Assembly (NCBI GenBank): GCA_018881555.1
Contig: JACAXG010000018.1
Coordinates: 5,517,634 to 5,581,633 of the forward strand
Source of the DNA: Amblyornis subalaris
Taxonomy: Eukaryota > Chordata > Aves > Passeriformes > Ptilonorhynchidae
Length of the DNA stretch: 64,000 nt
Direction: 5' to 3'
Shown here: positions 11,051 through 23,950 of the stretch, piece after piece
Position numbering within the stretch: the first letter of the stretch is position 1
How the letters are laid out: the number at the start of each line of letters is the position of its first letter
The notes under the pieces: generated by a model
Database searches by the model: none
Told to the model about the DNA's origin: nothing
Seen by the model: the letters and a program-made list of their open reading frames with translations, nothing else
Translations under genes and position numbers: made by a program

Positions 11051-14000
11051 AGTTTGAGCCCAATACAGAGTTCTAACAGTTTAACTATAGATATCCCTCC
11101 TGCTGCCTCCATATATATGCAATAATGAAATTAGAAAAATGAAAGGCCTGAACTGGGGTGGGAGTCCGCTCTGTCAAGTCACCAGTAAATGCTAAATTCA
11201 AGATTTATACTTGGCTGTTAAAGCCTATGAAGTACTGACATAGCAAAACATACTTTTAAAAAAATCAGTATTTAAAAACATTAGCAGTTGAAATACTTCT
11301 TTTAAATTATTTTTTTCTTTAAAAAAGAAAAATCAATGACATTTGCATCATAATTAAATCCCCTAAATATATTTAATTTCATACCTTTCTTCCTTGGTTC
11401 TCTGTTTCAAACTTGGGCTGTTTTGTGTGCCTGAGCTCTGCGAATTCAATTTTGAGTTTCAACATGTAGCTCAACATTCAACTCTATAATCACTCTTATA
11501 CTACCCCTTATTACATTTACAGTATCATTTTCATGTTACTGCCTATTATTTCTAAAACATCAATCAATTGTATATATTTTCCCACAGCCTCAGATGCAGA
11601 CAATGAAGCACTGGCTGAAGGATCCAAATGCCAACAGTCAAATAAGAAGTCAAGAAAATGGTTTGGGTAGCTCTCCTTTATAGCAATAATGCAAAGAAAT
11701 AGAGTTCTGTGTAATAATCAAATCCAGATATGTGTTTTGGACTGCTTTTTGACTGTTCTTCTGCAACTATTTTGTATATTTGAAGGAAATTAGAGAGAAA
11801 AAGTAACATCACAACTCAGCATTAGGGGAAAAATATATATAAANACGTCACTTGTCAAAGGTGCTCCTTTTCTCCTAAATACATTCCTTTCAAAGTCTTC
11901 CCTAAGAAAGCTAAAGAAAGGACTAACGTTAATCAACCTTCCTGATGCAGTGATATTACAGAAGAAAAAGTCAATTAAAAACACTACAGAAACATTCTAT
12001 GTGGACCATGTGGCCCACCCAGGAACACCAAAGCTCACAACGTCATTGATTCCTGTGCAATAGACAGATTTCATCTCTTGTGTTCTGTCAGTCACACAAA
12101 GTTTATCTCCCTTTCTTAAGTGTTTGTGTGTTCCCTTTTACAACAGTTTCTCCATCTTCAATTGATACTCATCGGCATTATGATGGAAAAGTTTAGAAGA
12201 GATTTCACTGGAGAAAAAACTACTTTGAAGTTGACAACTTNTCCAGTAATGAAGAGCTAATTGTCTCTCACGCAATTAATCACAAAAAAAAAGTGAAGCT
12301 AACTAGATTTTTAGGAAAAGAAAAAGCCTCAACAAACAAAACCTAAAGGTTCTTGTAAGATTCCATAATGAAAATAATTTTCATTTCCAATCTTTCAGAA
12401 TTGTCTTTGACAACACAAGGCTACCANTAAGTTGAAAAATTACTAAAAAGAATGCAGTATTGAAAATGCAGGCTCCTGAAACAAAAAATTGGACACATTT
12501 TGGGCCTCCAAAGCATAAGCAGAACTGAAGCAACTTCAGGTTCAAGACAGTTGGTTCTTCCAAACCAGCAAATTCATTCATTAAGTACATGACACCTCCC
12601 TGAAAATGATGCTTTATGGGAAGATGATATTCAGTAAAAAGAATCATGCAAGAAATTTGATATACCTACAAAATACCAAATAAAGTCACTGCACTACAGA
12701 TTTTTATTTAGTAATTTCACTTGAACTAAAAAAAACAAACAAAAACCAAACTGAAAAAACAAAGCAAACCACCCAATCAAAAAAAAAACCACCTAGAACT
12801 GGTAGGAAAACAAAAGCAATTTGCTGTAAAGCTCTAAGACATAGTGAAATCCTANCCAATGAAATGAATGTATGTATATATACACAGTAGAGATGTTACT
12901 TTGGTACATTAGGTACAGGACCAAAAAGTTTGCAAAGAGATATCCTTACAGGTGGACTACGAATCTTGAAACTTTTTACTTGTAAGTTAGGAGTAGTCTT
13001 CTCTNAATTGAGCCAGAACTTTCTATTATTTTTTATCAAATCTGTCAAAACAGGTATTAAAACAAGAATTCTGGACAGGAACTAAATGATATCAGGAACA
13101 GAAAAACCACTCTGTAAGGTGGTTTTAATAAAAGATGTGAAATTACTTCCACTCTTTAGCTGAAGCCATGACTAGTAAGAAGAGTTTTCATAAACAATGC
13201 TATATTACACTGCATAATACAGAAAAAATATTAGATGTTTTTCAGCTTTGCTACTCATGGTCTTCTAATGCAGCTATTTCTATGCAAATTATTCTGATGT
13301 TCAAAGAAATGGCTCAACCTCTCGCTTTTGCTTCTCAGCACAAGATCATCAGGTGCAGCAATTCCAAGACATAACTAAGTGTGATGAAAGTTCATCTTCA
13401 AAATAATCAGGACCACAATCACCTGAAACTCCTCCAAACTAGTGATCTTAGAGAAACAGGAGGCAACAGAAACCATATAGATGAACCTTGAGTTCCTACA
13501 ACTGATATTTCCACACTGATTTCTAAACTTCTGAGTTTTTTTCTGGGTTTCAGGAAACTTCTCACTAGCTATTATGAGCTGTCTTATTAGCTCAAATAAC
13601 CTACTCTAATCACTCCTCAGTCTCCAGGCATGGGAAGCACTCCACTCCTAGTGTGGAAGAGCACATCAGCCTGGGTACTACCTGCAGCTCTTTGCTCTCC
13701 TGCTCTCCTAGTAGCTGCTATCAGTGGCTTAGGGATCTCAGAGATACATCCCTGCCTCCTCTAGCCTTAGTTTCTGGCCTTGGTTCTGTTAGCTGCGAAC
13801 TTGCCTAAGGCCCTTTGTGAACCCAGTGACCCATGACTTCCTGTCACAGCAGTTCCTGATGTCTACAAACTGTTGTATACAAATGTTGTGCAAAACCTGC
13901 CNCTTACCTGTTTCTTCCTGCAAGAAGTTTCAGTGAGTCCTACCTAGTTCTAATATAGTGAGATTTATCAATGAACAACTCTCCCTCTACCACAGGATAA

Positions 14001-14241
14001 GGGGTTTTGTAGCAACAAAAGAAGTCTTGTCTTCGGTACTTTTCCTGATGGTGCCTTGCCTTTTGCTGGCTATTTGCTGTGCTGCTGAACACAGAGACAG
14101 TTTTCAGAAAACTGTCAGTAACAACACCAAAGCATTTTACTAATTTTTCACTACCACTTTGACTAGCCACTTTTTGCTGACTTGATGTGCTTTTTTGTAA
14201 CATGAAAAAATGTCAGATGAAAAGTATATGGACATATATAG

Positions 14242-14806
14242 TGTGTTCATGGCACAGTCCTGGCAGCACCTGTGAGGACAGACCAGGGGCTGCCCTGTGC
14301 CGGACACAGACAGCCCTAGCTGGCTCCCACAGACCCACCCCACTGCGGGGCACAGCTGAGCCCAGCAGCCATTTGGGTTCAACCTGTGGGAAACCATGTT
14401 TAAGCCCAATGACAGAGAGAAACCATTAGGTGGAAACCATGGACAGCCCACACCCACTCCTCTTGCACTACAGGGGAGGAGGTGGTCACAAGGGAACCTG
14501 GCATGAAGTTGAGCCTGGGAAAGGAGGGAGAAAGGCAGTGTTTTAATGAGTCTTTTTGTTTTCACTACCTGAATTAATAACCAAATATTTATCTTAATAT
14601 GCAATAATTTTAATTATTTTCCCCAAGCAAAGTCTGTTTAGCCCACGATCACAAGTGGTGGTAAGCAACAATCATGTCCTCAACTCAACTAATAAGCTCT
14701 CCTTTCTCTTCTTTCCATTTTCTCCCCTGTGCCACTGTGAGAGAAGTAAGCAAGCAAGCAAGCANCTGACAAGGAGCTTGGCTGTTAGCCACCACGGCAG
14801 CCAATG
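14242..14806 (+). mobile_element. Degraded avian ERV LTR (same family as 15.8 kb and 31.3 kb copies)
   Basis: The copy starts near TGTGTTCATGGC and continues with TGCCCTGTGCCGG, CTAGCTGGCTCCCACAGACC, later GAAGTTGAGCCTGGGAAAGG, GCAATAATTTTAATTATTTT and CCCCAAGCAAAGTCTGTTTA. These are the segments, in reverse complement, of the LTRs at 15832-16623 and 31258-32200. The middle, with the 'ATGGGCTGCAG' repeats, is largely missing. I judge it a solo LTR or LTR fragment with no viral coding sequence. The family name is not assigned and the ends are approximate. Confidence 0.75.
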
Positions 14807-15831
14807 AAGAAATACACCTACTCCCCTCAAAAATGTACCTTTTTAGGGTGACTTTCTCATGCAGAAGTATTAAACTGTTTCTTGAATATATTTACAGCTC
14901 ATACAACTTATTTTTGAGAACATAGCATACATATCTTCAAAATGCATAGTATTTTCACAAATACATAGTAAAAACAGGATCTTAAGAAAAAGAAATTTAT
15001 TTTCAGTAAAGTTTGGTATTCTTTCAATACACTGCCAGCTATCTTTTGATGTCTTCCGGTCTATGATGGCTCAATGAAACAACAGAATTACGAAAATTTT
15101 CTTGCATATTTTGGCTATGTTTAGACACTATCATTGGTTCTAGAAGATCCAGAAACAAGAATAAGCTTGTGCAGCTAAACCAACATTATACATTTGTATT
15201 GCTTCTACTTCTGACTCTTATAAGTCACTTTGCTTGAAAGCTTGAGAGCTATCAACTCTCCTGTATCTACCAAGGGAAAGAAGCCTTTGCATCAAAGTTA
15301 GCTGCTGCTGGGAACATTCGTGAAAGAGCTCAGCACCACGACTGCAGGAGGAAATAAACCTGCTGCAGGATATCCCAAGACTGTTCCTTACTCACCATTT
15401 TATTCTGCAAGGATGATGCTTCTTCATTGGCTTAGTTTGGAGGAAAAGCAATATTGCAAAAGCACACAGTAACACTCCACGTTTGTTAGATGCAGTGCAT
15501 GGAAAACAAATTTTGTTTCACTATACAGAGTATTCCTTTTCAAGGCCTGGACAGTCTTAAGGGTTACATGGATTTGGAAAAAGACCAAGATACAGCTATT
15601 TTTGGAGACAGTTGCTGCTATNTGACTGACAGTGACATGATTGCCTGATTAGTTACCAGCAAGGTTCACAGGAATTAGAGGATCCTGCTAAATTAAATTA
15701 CCACACTTCCACATGTAGAGGAAAGTAGAGCATGCTCTGGGACTCTACTACCAGTCAGGTGTCAGCTGGACATACCTGGATGCCAGTGCTTAAACACTCA
15801 CACTCAGTACTAAATGCTTCAGTACCAGAGG

Positions 15832-16623
15832 TGCAATGGGTTGACCTTGGCCAGTAGCTAGACCCCAACTCAGCCCCTCTTCCACTCCCCATCCTCGGTG
15901 GGGGGCAGAGAGAAGTAAGATGAAGGACATCAAGATAAATACAGGGAGATCACTTGCCAATTACCATTACTGGCAAAACAGACTTGCGGAAAATTAATTT
16001 ATTGGAAATTAAAATAGATTTGGATAATGAGAAACAGACAAAAAATAAAGTGCTTCCCCACCCCTACCTTTTCCCAGGCTCAACTTCACTCTGAACTCTT
16101 GTATTTCCCCCATTACCAGGTGACATAGGCAGGACTGGGAATGGGGGCTAAACTCAATACGATTCTTCTCTACAGCTCCTTCACAATGGGCCACAGAGCC
16201 TTCAAGAACACCCAGATGCTCCAATGTGGGGTCTTCCACAGGCTGCATTGTTAATGAGTATCTGCTCCATAAGCTGCAGTGAACACCTGCTCCACCATGG
16301 TCCTCTCCATGTGCTCCACGGAAATGCCTACTCTGGAGCCTGGAGTGCCTCCCTTCCCCTTTCCCTCATTTTGCTGCTTCCCTTCACTGTGCTGCTTCCC
16401 TTCACTGTGCTGCTTCTCACTCCCCTGTGTGTCCAGCAGTTTTGCGCTTTCTTAAACTTGCTTTCACAGCAGCACCAGGAGCCCAGCTCCTGTGCTCCAC
16501 TTGCCTGGTGTGGGTCTGTCAAAGCTGGCTGTACCTCGCACAGGGAAGCCCCAACAGGTTCTCATGGATGCCACCCTACAGCTCTCCCCAACTCCTAAAA
16601 CCTTGCCATGTAAGCCCAATACT
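15832..16623 (-). mobile_element. Avian ERV LTR, internally shortened
   Basis: It begins TGCAATGGGTTGACCTTGGC and ends with AACCTTGCCATGTAAGCCCA, both ends typical of a bird LTR family as I recall it. The A/T-rich part (AATTAATTTATTGGAAATTA, containing the complement of AATAAA) and GCTCAACTTCACTCTGAAC match the copy at 31.3 kb. In the family I know, TATA and polyadenylation signals read on the opposite strand, so I orient it minus. The flanks CAGAGG and CAGGGG could be a mutated 6-bp target duplication. There is no gag, pol or env. An 18-base tandem duplication sits at 16374-16409. Confidence 0.8.
16374..16409. repeat. 18-bp exact tandem duplication
   Basis: CTGCTTCCCTTCACTGTG occurs twice back to back and the beginning of a third unit (CTGCTTCTCACT) follows. 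It lies inside the LTR copy and probably arose by slippage there. Confidence 0.9.
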
Positions 16624-19194
16624 CAGGGGTATCAGGTCTGGAAGCATCTGGAATACTTCAGAGACAGCCTCCAGATATCGGAAGAAAGTAAGAAGCTTTC
16701 TTTAATGGAGAACTTCAGCAGCTGAATTGCTTTTCAGTGTTGAGATAGCACTTATCTTGGATCTGCTCAGTGCAAAAACAATTGCTTCTAGTTATCTGGA
16801 AAATAGAGTTTACTCCTTCCTCTCGATTCCAAGAATCACTGCCATAGTAAAGGAACAAGACTGTCTGTTTTACTACTTACATCATTCATTTCAAGGATAA
16901 CTACTGTAAATACCAAGCAGCTGCCTAAACAGAAAGTGAACCTAAAGCATTTATACTTAGGTCATTACCTGCTTAACAGGATTTGAATTAAAAAGATTTC
17001 AACTTTGAGGATCCATCAAAGCAATGTACAAATTTGAACTTCCTCCTCTGTTACTGCCANTTCATTTGGAAATCGTAACAGGAATTACAAATCGCAAATA
17101 CTAACAAGAGTTGCATGACATTCAAAAAACACTACTAAGAATGGAACCATGGTATAGCTTTTATAAGTCTCCAGACCAAAGAAGTATACTATGTTAGACA
17201 GAGAATTATACATTTTTAAAAATAATCCAATGAAAAACCTCCTAAGAAGGTAATAGGTAATGAGAGATAGGTAAAATAATAATACACAGTCCCTGACAAA
17301 AGCTAATTGAAATAACTTTTTCATCAATCTTTGCACGTAGAACACAACACAAATAAAAAGAGAAGGCTGACATTTTTAATCTTCAACTTATTTTCTTGTG
17401 TTGCCATCAGCTAAAATAGCTCAAAATTAACATGTTCATGGAAAACAGAAAGCACAATTCAACTTCCCTGGTAGATAAGATATTCAAGCCACCCTTCTCT
17501 AAATTTCACAGCAAGACTACTACCTTTAACATCTAAAAAGCCCTCCAGCAAATGTGGCATTTTAAGTTCTGAGACTCTACAGTGCGTTAACACAGTTTAT
17601 GGTGTAACTTGTATACTATGTGTGCTGAGCGACTATTTTAGCCTCAGCTGTCACTGAAGGTGCACAATTCTAAACTTGCTCTTTAGCCTTATTGTAAGAA
17701 AAAACCCAGTGATATAAAAAGATGATACAAATAACTCAAGTCCTCTATTATTTTAGATTTTTCTTAGACGAAAGATCAATGGATTTTCAAATAGCTGAGG
17801 GTGGCAGCATAACTTTCTTCCTGTCCCTGCCCTGNTCAACTTCTGCCTTCCCTTTCATTCCTCAAAGATTTATTTGAGCTCAGCAACAACCAGAACCTGC
17901 TTTTGGGGACTTTGCTCCCTCATGGACATTTAAAACTAGTTATTTATAGCCAGCTGTTGAAGTAAGCAACAGGCTACAGTGCTGATATCAGGAAAGTACT
18001 TTTTATTGCCCTTTCAAAAGAAATGTGCTTCAACCTGGCCAATTATAAATCTCTGAAATCTGTAATTCATCCATAGCAAAAGTATAGTTAAGCATAACAG
18101 GTATGTTCTCAGGATTAAACTGCACAAGGTATTTACTAAATCCTGGCATGAACTGATTTCCACTGACCATACAGAATAAAAGCAGGAATTCCAGTATTTC
18201 TTAATGCTTTTGCTGTCAAAGAGAAAGGATGCTTGAAATTTAATCTAGAATAGGTATATTTAGCATGAGAAATCCATCAGAGCTCCCTGCCCCAAGGATA
18301 TGCCATCCAATTAAAGACTGCATCGTTAGGTAAACACATACCAAATCTGCTCTCATTCTGACAATGTCTATTAAAATAAACAAACAAACAAAAAACTCAA
18401 ACAACCCCCCAAAAACTTAGTTCTCGCTTCTTTCAACTTTTTTAGTATGGTACGTGACATACAGGTCAACTTTTCCCTTTGGTCTGCAGTATTATAGGAT
18501 TAACACAGACCCTGGTATCTGTAAAAGACAAAAGCTGCTTTTGCCACCGCTTTCAGTTGCACATGACAGTCACAACCCTTCCTGAAAACTGCTGCTAATC
18601 CAAATCTAGTTCAAAGTCCAAAACACTCTTGTGATTATACTGTTATCAGTTTTGGATAGCAATATTCCTTGAGGCAAAGAAATTACTTCCTCTTTGTAAA
18701 TGATAGTGAGACAGACTTTATTTTTCTAGCTTTACTCCTAGTTAAGAAAGCAGCACTGATCTATAATGATTAAGGTAAGAAGTANGGAAATTTCTTCCCA
18801 GATTAATCTTCTTTTCCCATCATTTTAGCCAGCCTGTATTTAAAGAATCAAAGTGTTCAAGAGTTGACACAGACTGATTGACATTCGCTCTCTGAAATTC
18901 CAGTAACGTTTTCTCTTTTTTCAGGTTTCTTGACAACCATTTCTCCAAAAAAATTTTGAACCACTGTCATCTGTGACAGCCACACNTGGAAGGACTTAGA
19001 TTCAGTATTCCAAAGCTGAGAAATTCCAACGCCACTTATTTAACATAGGCACTCAGAAATTAGAATGCTTATCTGCTAACACACAATATGAAAAATGTTT
19101 CTATTTGACATGAACATTTATTTTTTAAGGAAATAAGATGCCATAAAGTAAATAAATGACATCAAAACACATATTAGCAAATACAAAAATTTAC

Positions 19195-19449
19195 CTTGCT
19201 GAGTATTCTGTTCTTGAGTTCGATTCACAGTGAGGTCTAGAGGGCTATCCTGTTCTTCCTGAAGGGAGTTTTCCGTTTGGTTCATTTGGATACTTTTACA
19301 CATCAGACTCGGTTCAAATGATGAACCATTTCTGTTCTCTTGAATTTTGCTACTTTTTGAAATGTACTCAATTGCAAACTGACGGATCATTTTTTTCATT
19401 AATTCCTGAGCAACTAGGGGAATGTTAGGATCACAGTTCTGAGGAAGAT
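19195..19449 (-). CDS. LCORL: LCORL exon 5 (residues 142-226, first CtBP motif)
   Basis: This 255-base exon encodes [20 protein letters not shown], the helical [12 protein letters not shown] segment and an acidic/polar run, then the CtBP-binding type motif PLDLTV at residues 211-216. The acceptor is ATTTCTAG and the donor is GTAAATT. In the paralogue LCOR the equivalent segment carries an LxxLL nuclear-receptor box just before PLDLT. Here that position reads [13 protein letters not shown], with no LxxLL. CtBP recruitment through such PxDLS-like motifs is established for LCOR and inferred here. The open frame continues past the donor for a few residues into intron 5, but the strong donor and frame-matched exon 6 show that the exon ends at 19195. 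Confidence 0.96.
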
Positions 19450-20606
19450 CTAGAAATAAAAAAAACACATGCAACAGATATATTAAGAACCAAACTTGAT
19501 TACTTTTCTTATAATAAATACTTCCTACAAGCACACAAATGTGTTAAATAAGTACATGTGTAATGAACATATTAATTCAGATGTCTAACAAGTTTTTTTT
19601 ATGAGCATTCCTAACTGGAAGTCACTTGGAAGAACATGCTTAGCACAAAGCAGTAGTTTTTACCTTACTCCTCTATCATAGCTCACAAGTAAGAGTATGT
19701 GGGTTGCATTACTTATGGGAGTCAGAATCTGTATTTATTGTTGGCAAGTAAGTTGAATATTCATTTGCAGACTATTCATTTTCAGTTTTGAAAATAAAGA
19801 ATTTTGAATACAAANCATGAAAGTTAAATAACATAAATAAGAATACAGAAAAGTTACTTTCAAAGAAGAACCATAACAAAAATAATTTTAAAGTGCAGTT
19901 CTATACATTAGTACTTTTCATAAAATAGAACAGTTGGGCTTCTGAAGAAGTGATCTTAAAAAGAAAAAAAAAGAAAAAAGATATGTGTTTCACTCTCATA
20001 TTAGACTATAATCCCCATTGTAGGTTCAGGATTGAAATGCCAAAACTGATATGATGCTACTCGAAACGTCCCATACAATTTGTAGTAATACAAGTAATTG
20101 AGTACAAAAATAAAGTTGTAAACTTTTATTGCAAAATCTTACAGGATTTTTAGGACATTTTCAAAGTGCTACCAATGAAAACTCTTGGAAGAAAAGCTTT
20201 ATTTCCTATTCTAAACCGAGTGTATCCTATTTTTTGCTTGTGTACGTAACATTTCAATGGAAAGAAGTATCTCATTTTAGAAACAAACAAACAAAAGAGA
20301 CAAACATGCAATACCTATGACTTTATTTTAATGTTATCTGTCAGCTAGAAAAAAGTTAAACCTCTTATTAACAAGCATAACTGAAACTACAACTGTAAAT
20401 CATCAAAAAGAATCCTAATAGAAGCAACAGAAAAAACCAAAGATGTGTAACTTAGCATAAATAAAAATGTAATTAAGAAACTCAAAGTAAGCTGTGCTAC
20501 TGCATTGATGACTACAACACACCATTTCACACAACAAGCACAATTGACCATACTCAGAAATCTGTGTTCTCCCTTAAACTGGCAGTAGTACTCACTTCAC
20601 TATCCC

Positions 20607-20654
20607 ACTCTTCTTTCTTTCTTTCCTTCTTTCTTTCCTTCTTTCTTTCTTTCA
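20607..20654. repeat. (TTTC)n/(TTCC)n pyrimidine microsatellite
   Basis: About 48 bases are built of TTTC and TTCC units (CTTTCTTTCCTTCTTTCTTT). The run is imperfect and probably length-variable. Confidence 0.9.
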
Positions 20655-22854
20655 ACTCTACACCCCTCCTCTCACAAATATCCTTTTCAATGTTTTAACC
20701 ACTGTCATTCCTTGAATTCACAGGTAATGAGTAAAACAGTTTTCAATCAAGAAGAGACAGGGATTTAAAGCAAGTGTGAATGTGGTACAGAAAAATTAGC
20801 TTTTAGGTGAGCCCTGACTGCCTGAAAGAAATACCAAGGACAGGATTCTGTAGTTGCTGGGATAATAAAGTTAATCTGAAACAGCTAAAACCAATGATAA
20901 ACTGAGTTTTGTTCTCATGGAAGTGGAGGAGCTGAAAGGACTGGGTTGGGTAGATGTTTGCGTGCAAAGTGTACACTTCCTAATAGAAAGTTGGGAGGAT
21001 CACACAGAATATTTGCTCAAGCACTTTACACCAATGAAGCTTTATCCATCTACTATCAAGACAGTGACTGCCAACACTGATCAAGGAATGCTGCTCAAGT
21101 TTAGGATGAATGCATGGAAGATTTTTTGCTTGTTTGCTTCAGGTTTATTTAAAACACATTCTATTTTGAGAATTTATTTTCACCAACAGAGCATTGCAAG
21201 GAATTACAAACGTGCACCTATGAGATCTGCTGTCTCTAGCACACGAGAGGGCAGCTGAGTGGCTGCTCAGATGCTTCCTGTCAAGGCCTCCCGGTCGGCC
21301 TCTCAGTAGTGCTTTTTGAGGTATAGTGAAGCTCCAGCACTTGCAAAGACTGAGTATGTGCCAGGCATCTCAGCTTCAAGAGACCTTACCCAAGGCATGA
21401 TAAAACAAGTCTGCTTATGGTTAAAGCTCTATCTCCCAACAATCTTTAACCAGATCGCTACCAAAACATCTAAAATTCTCTGGTGTTTCTAGAAGAGAGG
21501 TATGAGGTAAAATTCTAAATGATGGAGGATACCTAACTAAGAGAAACATCTCTCCCCATCATGTAACCTCCAGGCATAGGTATTCTCTGTTTATATTGCT
21601 ATTTCCTGATTCCTAAAAAATTAACCCAATAAATATTCAATTGGAAAGAAAGAAAATTCAACAACAGATACTGGAGCAGTAAGGTAACAGGTGTAAAAGT
21701 ACTAATGTATATGCAAAATACAAGAAAAGAACAAGGAAAGTTAAGAGATGAAATAACTGAATTCTCTAGGAATAAAAGTGTTTGCATGACAGAGAAATGG
21801 TAGTTCNAGACAATGAAAACTGCTGATCAACATCTTAGCTTAAAAAACCCCAAACAAATCCAAACACAGGCAAACGAAAATTTGACTGCCTGTAATCAGA
21901 AACTCATACAGAATGAATTATACAAAACATTATCAAGCCTGCATAGCCTACCAGATATCTGGTCTGAAATGACTCTGCTTATTAGTNATTAGCAATCAGT
22001 TTGTGGCATGCACCCAAGAAAAACTTCTTTGAAAACTTCTGGATAGCAGGCGATCAATAGGAGAGTTATTTTACATCCTGATGTGATCTGTACCCTTAAG
22101 AGGCAAAAGACCAGAGAGTGCAGGGGACATCTACCATTAGCTGGAAAATACAACAGCCTGGAACAGATTTCTCCCTATTAATCACCATCCCCCACGTCAA
22201 TTATTACAAAACTGCAAGACAAAACTAATTCGGAATTGTCAAGTTTTTATTGCCTTTCTATTCCACTTTAGATTCTTCAAACTTGCAACAGCCAAACATA
22301 TATTGCTTTTCAGACAAAATTTAGACAATTTTTAGAATTCAGACTTGCAGGAGAAGTCAGCTTTTCCATTAGGAGCAAAGTCATCTTTTGTCCTAGTTAG
22401 AATAATAAAGGATTTATTTTTTTGTTCTTATAATATTTGCTTTAGTATTAGTTTATTTTTTTCTAATAATGTCCAAATTCTCCCCATGCAGAGTTAATGC
22501 AGCAGAATTTCTCATATATTCAAGCACTACAACTATTGGCAGGTTACAGATTTTAAGTTTATTTACTCTACAAAGGTAGTATGAGGGGGTGGTGCGTGTG
22601 TATCCCAGAGGATATAACCTGAAAGATGTGCTCCCGGGGCGCATCTGAAGTGCTCTTGCTGCTAAATGCACATTAAATCTACAGGATTAGACTCAGGTAG
22701 TCTAAACTTAACTGCCAGAAATGCAAATAAAGTCACTATCACATTAACTGTTCTATAATGTAAATCATTGACTAGTAAATCATGGTGGAAGTACCTGGTG
22801 AGGTCTCTAGTGAAACTGCTTGTTCAAAGTATTCAACTATGAGGTCAAANCACG

Positions 22855-23042
22855 TTTCTCTGGATTTTATCTAGTTAGGTCTGGAACACTTCCATGGATG
22901 GGAGACTCTACAACCTCTGGGTGGCATGTTCCACTGCTTGCCTGTCCTCATTTTTCCTTACACAAAAAAGAACCTCTTGTTTCAACTTGTGTGTCATCTG
23001 TCATTATCCTGCTATGCACCACTGTAGACTTTGACCCTGTCT
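22855..23042 (-). mobile_element. Older CR1 LINE fragment lacking its 3' tail
   Basis: GGAACACTTCCATGGATGGG, GACTCTACAACCTCTGGGTG and later CCTCTTGTTTCAACTTGTGT follow the reverse complement of the CR1 3' region, but the terminal tail is absent. It directly abuts a second, better preserved CR1 copy. Confidence 0.85.
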
Positions 23043-23767
23043 TAAAATCACAGAATATCCTGAGTTGGAAGGGACCCACAAGGATCATCAGTCCAGCTCC
23101 TGGCCCTGCACAAGACACTTCCAAGAGTCACACCATGTGCCTGGGAGCACTGTCCAAATGCTTCTTGAAATCTGTCAGGCTTGGTGCTGTGACCACTTCC
23201 CTGGGGAGCCTGTTCCAGTGCCCAACCACCCTCTGGGTGAAGAACCTTCTCCTAAAATCCAACCCAAACCTCCCCTGGCACAGCTTTGGAACCAAGGTTG
23301 ACCTTGAGTCTTCTCACTGGTCACCAGGGAGAAGAGATCAATGCCTGCCCCTCCTCTTCCCCTCATGAGGAAGTTGTAGACTGCAATGAGGTCNCCCCTC
23401 AGTCTTCTCTTCTCCAGGCTGAACAGACCAAGTGACTTCAGCCACTCCTTGTATGGCTTCCCCTTTAAAGCCCTTCACCATCTTTGTTGCCCTGCTTTGG
23501 ACAGTCTCTAATAGCTTAATGTATTTTTTTATATTGGGGTGCCCCAAACTGTCCCCAGCACTCGAGGTGAGGCCGCCCCAGTGCAGAGCAGAACGGGACA
23601 ATNCCCTCCCTTGCCTGGCTGGTGATGCTGTGCCTGATGCCCCCAAGGACACAGTTGGCCCTCCTGGCTGCCAGAGCACTGCTGACTCATATTCAACTTG
23701 CCATCCACCAGGACCTCCAGGTTCCTTTCTGTGGTGCTGCTCTCCAGCCTCTCATTGCCCAGTCTGT
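23043..23767 (-). mobile_element. CR1 LINE, 5'-truncated, about 0.7 kb
   Basis: It starts with the CR1 tail AAATCACAGAATATCCTGAG and TTGGAAGGGACCCACAAGGA. It continues through ACTTCCCTGGGGAGCCTGTT, TCTTCTCTTCTCCAGGCTGA and CCTCCAGGTTCCTTTCTGTG, all reverse complement of CR1. This corresponds to the 3' UTR and the end of ORF2 (reverse transcriptase), which is broken by stops. It is the longest CR1 in the window. Confidence 0.92.
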
Positions 23768-23950
23768 TCTACCTGAACATGAGGAAGAACTTCTTTACTG
23801 TGACTGAACACTGGAACAGATGGCCCAGAGTGGTTGTGGAATCTCCCTCACTGGAGATATTCAAGACTTGTCTGGATGCAATCCTGTGCAGGGAGGTTGG
23901 ACCAGAAGACCCACTGTGGTCCCTTCCAACCTTACCCATCCTGTGATTCA
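23768..23950 (+). mobile_element. CR1 LINE 3' fragment in opposite orientation
   Basis: CTACCTGAACATGAGGAAGA, ACTTCTTTACTGTGACTGAA, TGGAGATATTCAAGACTTGT and the tail CTTCCAACCTTACCCATCCT then GTGATTCA are CR1 read forward. It joins head-to-head with the minus-strand copy at 23767. Confidence 0.92.

Larger units (their letters stand above)
10495..19194 (-). other. LCORL intron 5
   Basis: About 8.7 kb between exons 5 and 6, without supported exons. It contains a CR1 scrap near 11.0 kb and two copies of one LTR family in opposite orientation (14.24-14.81 kb plus, 15.83-16.62 kb minus). The tract 13.57-13.88 kb is richer in GC than its surroundings but I could not assign it. The remainder is AT-rich unique-looking sequence with single N bases. 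Confidence 0.85.

Noticed and set aside
19118..19194. Extension of exon 5 into intron 5
   Set aside because: The strong donor after CAGCAAG and the in-phase exon 6 show the extra residues are intronic, although a retained-intron isoform cannot be excluded.
22820..23776. Overlapping open frames of 78-182 codons
   Set aside because: They lie in CR1 LINE sequence, several on the non-coding strand of the element.
23043..23950. Twin-priming inversion of a single CR1
   Set aside because: The inverted piece has its own CR1 3' tail at 23043, so it is a separate copy.
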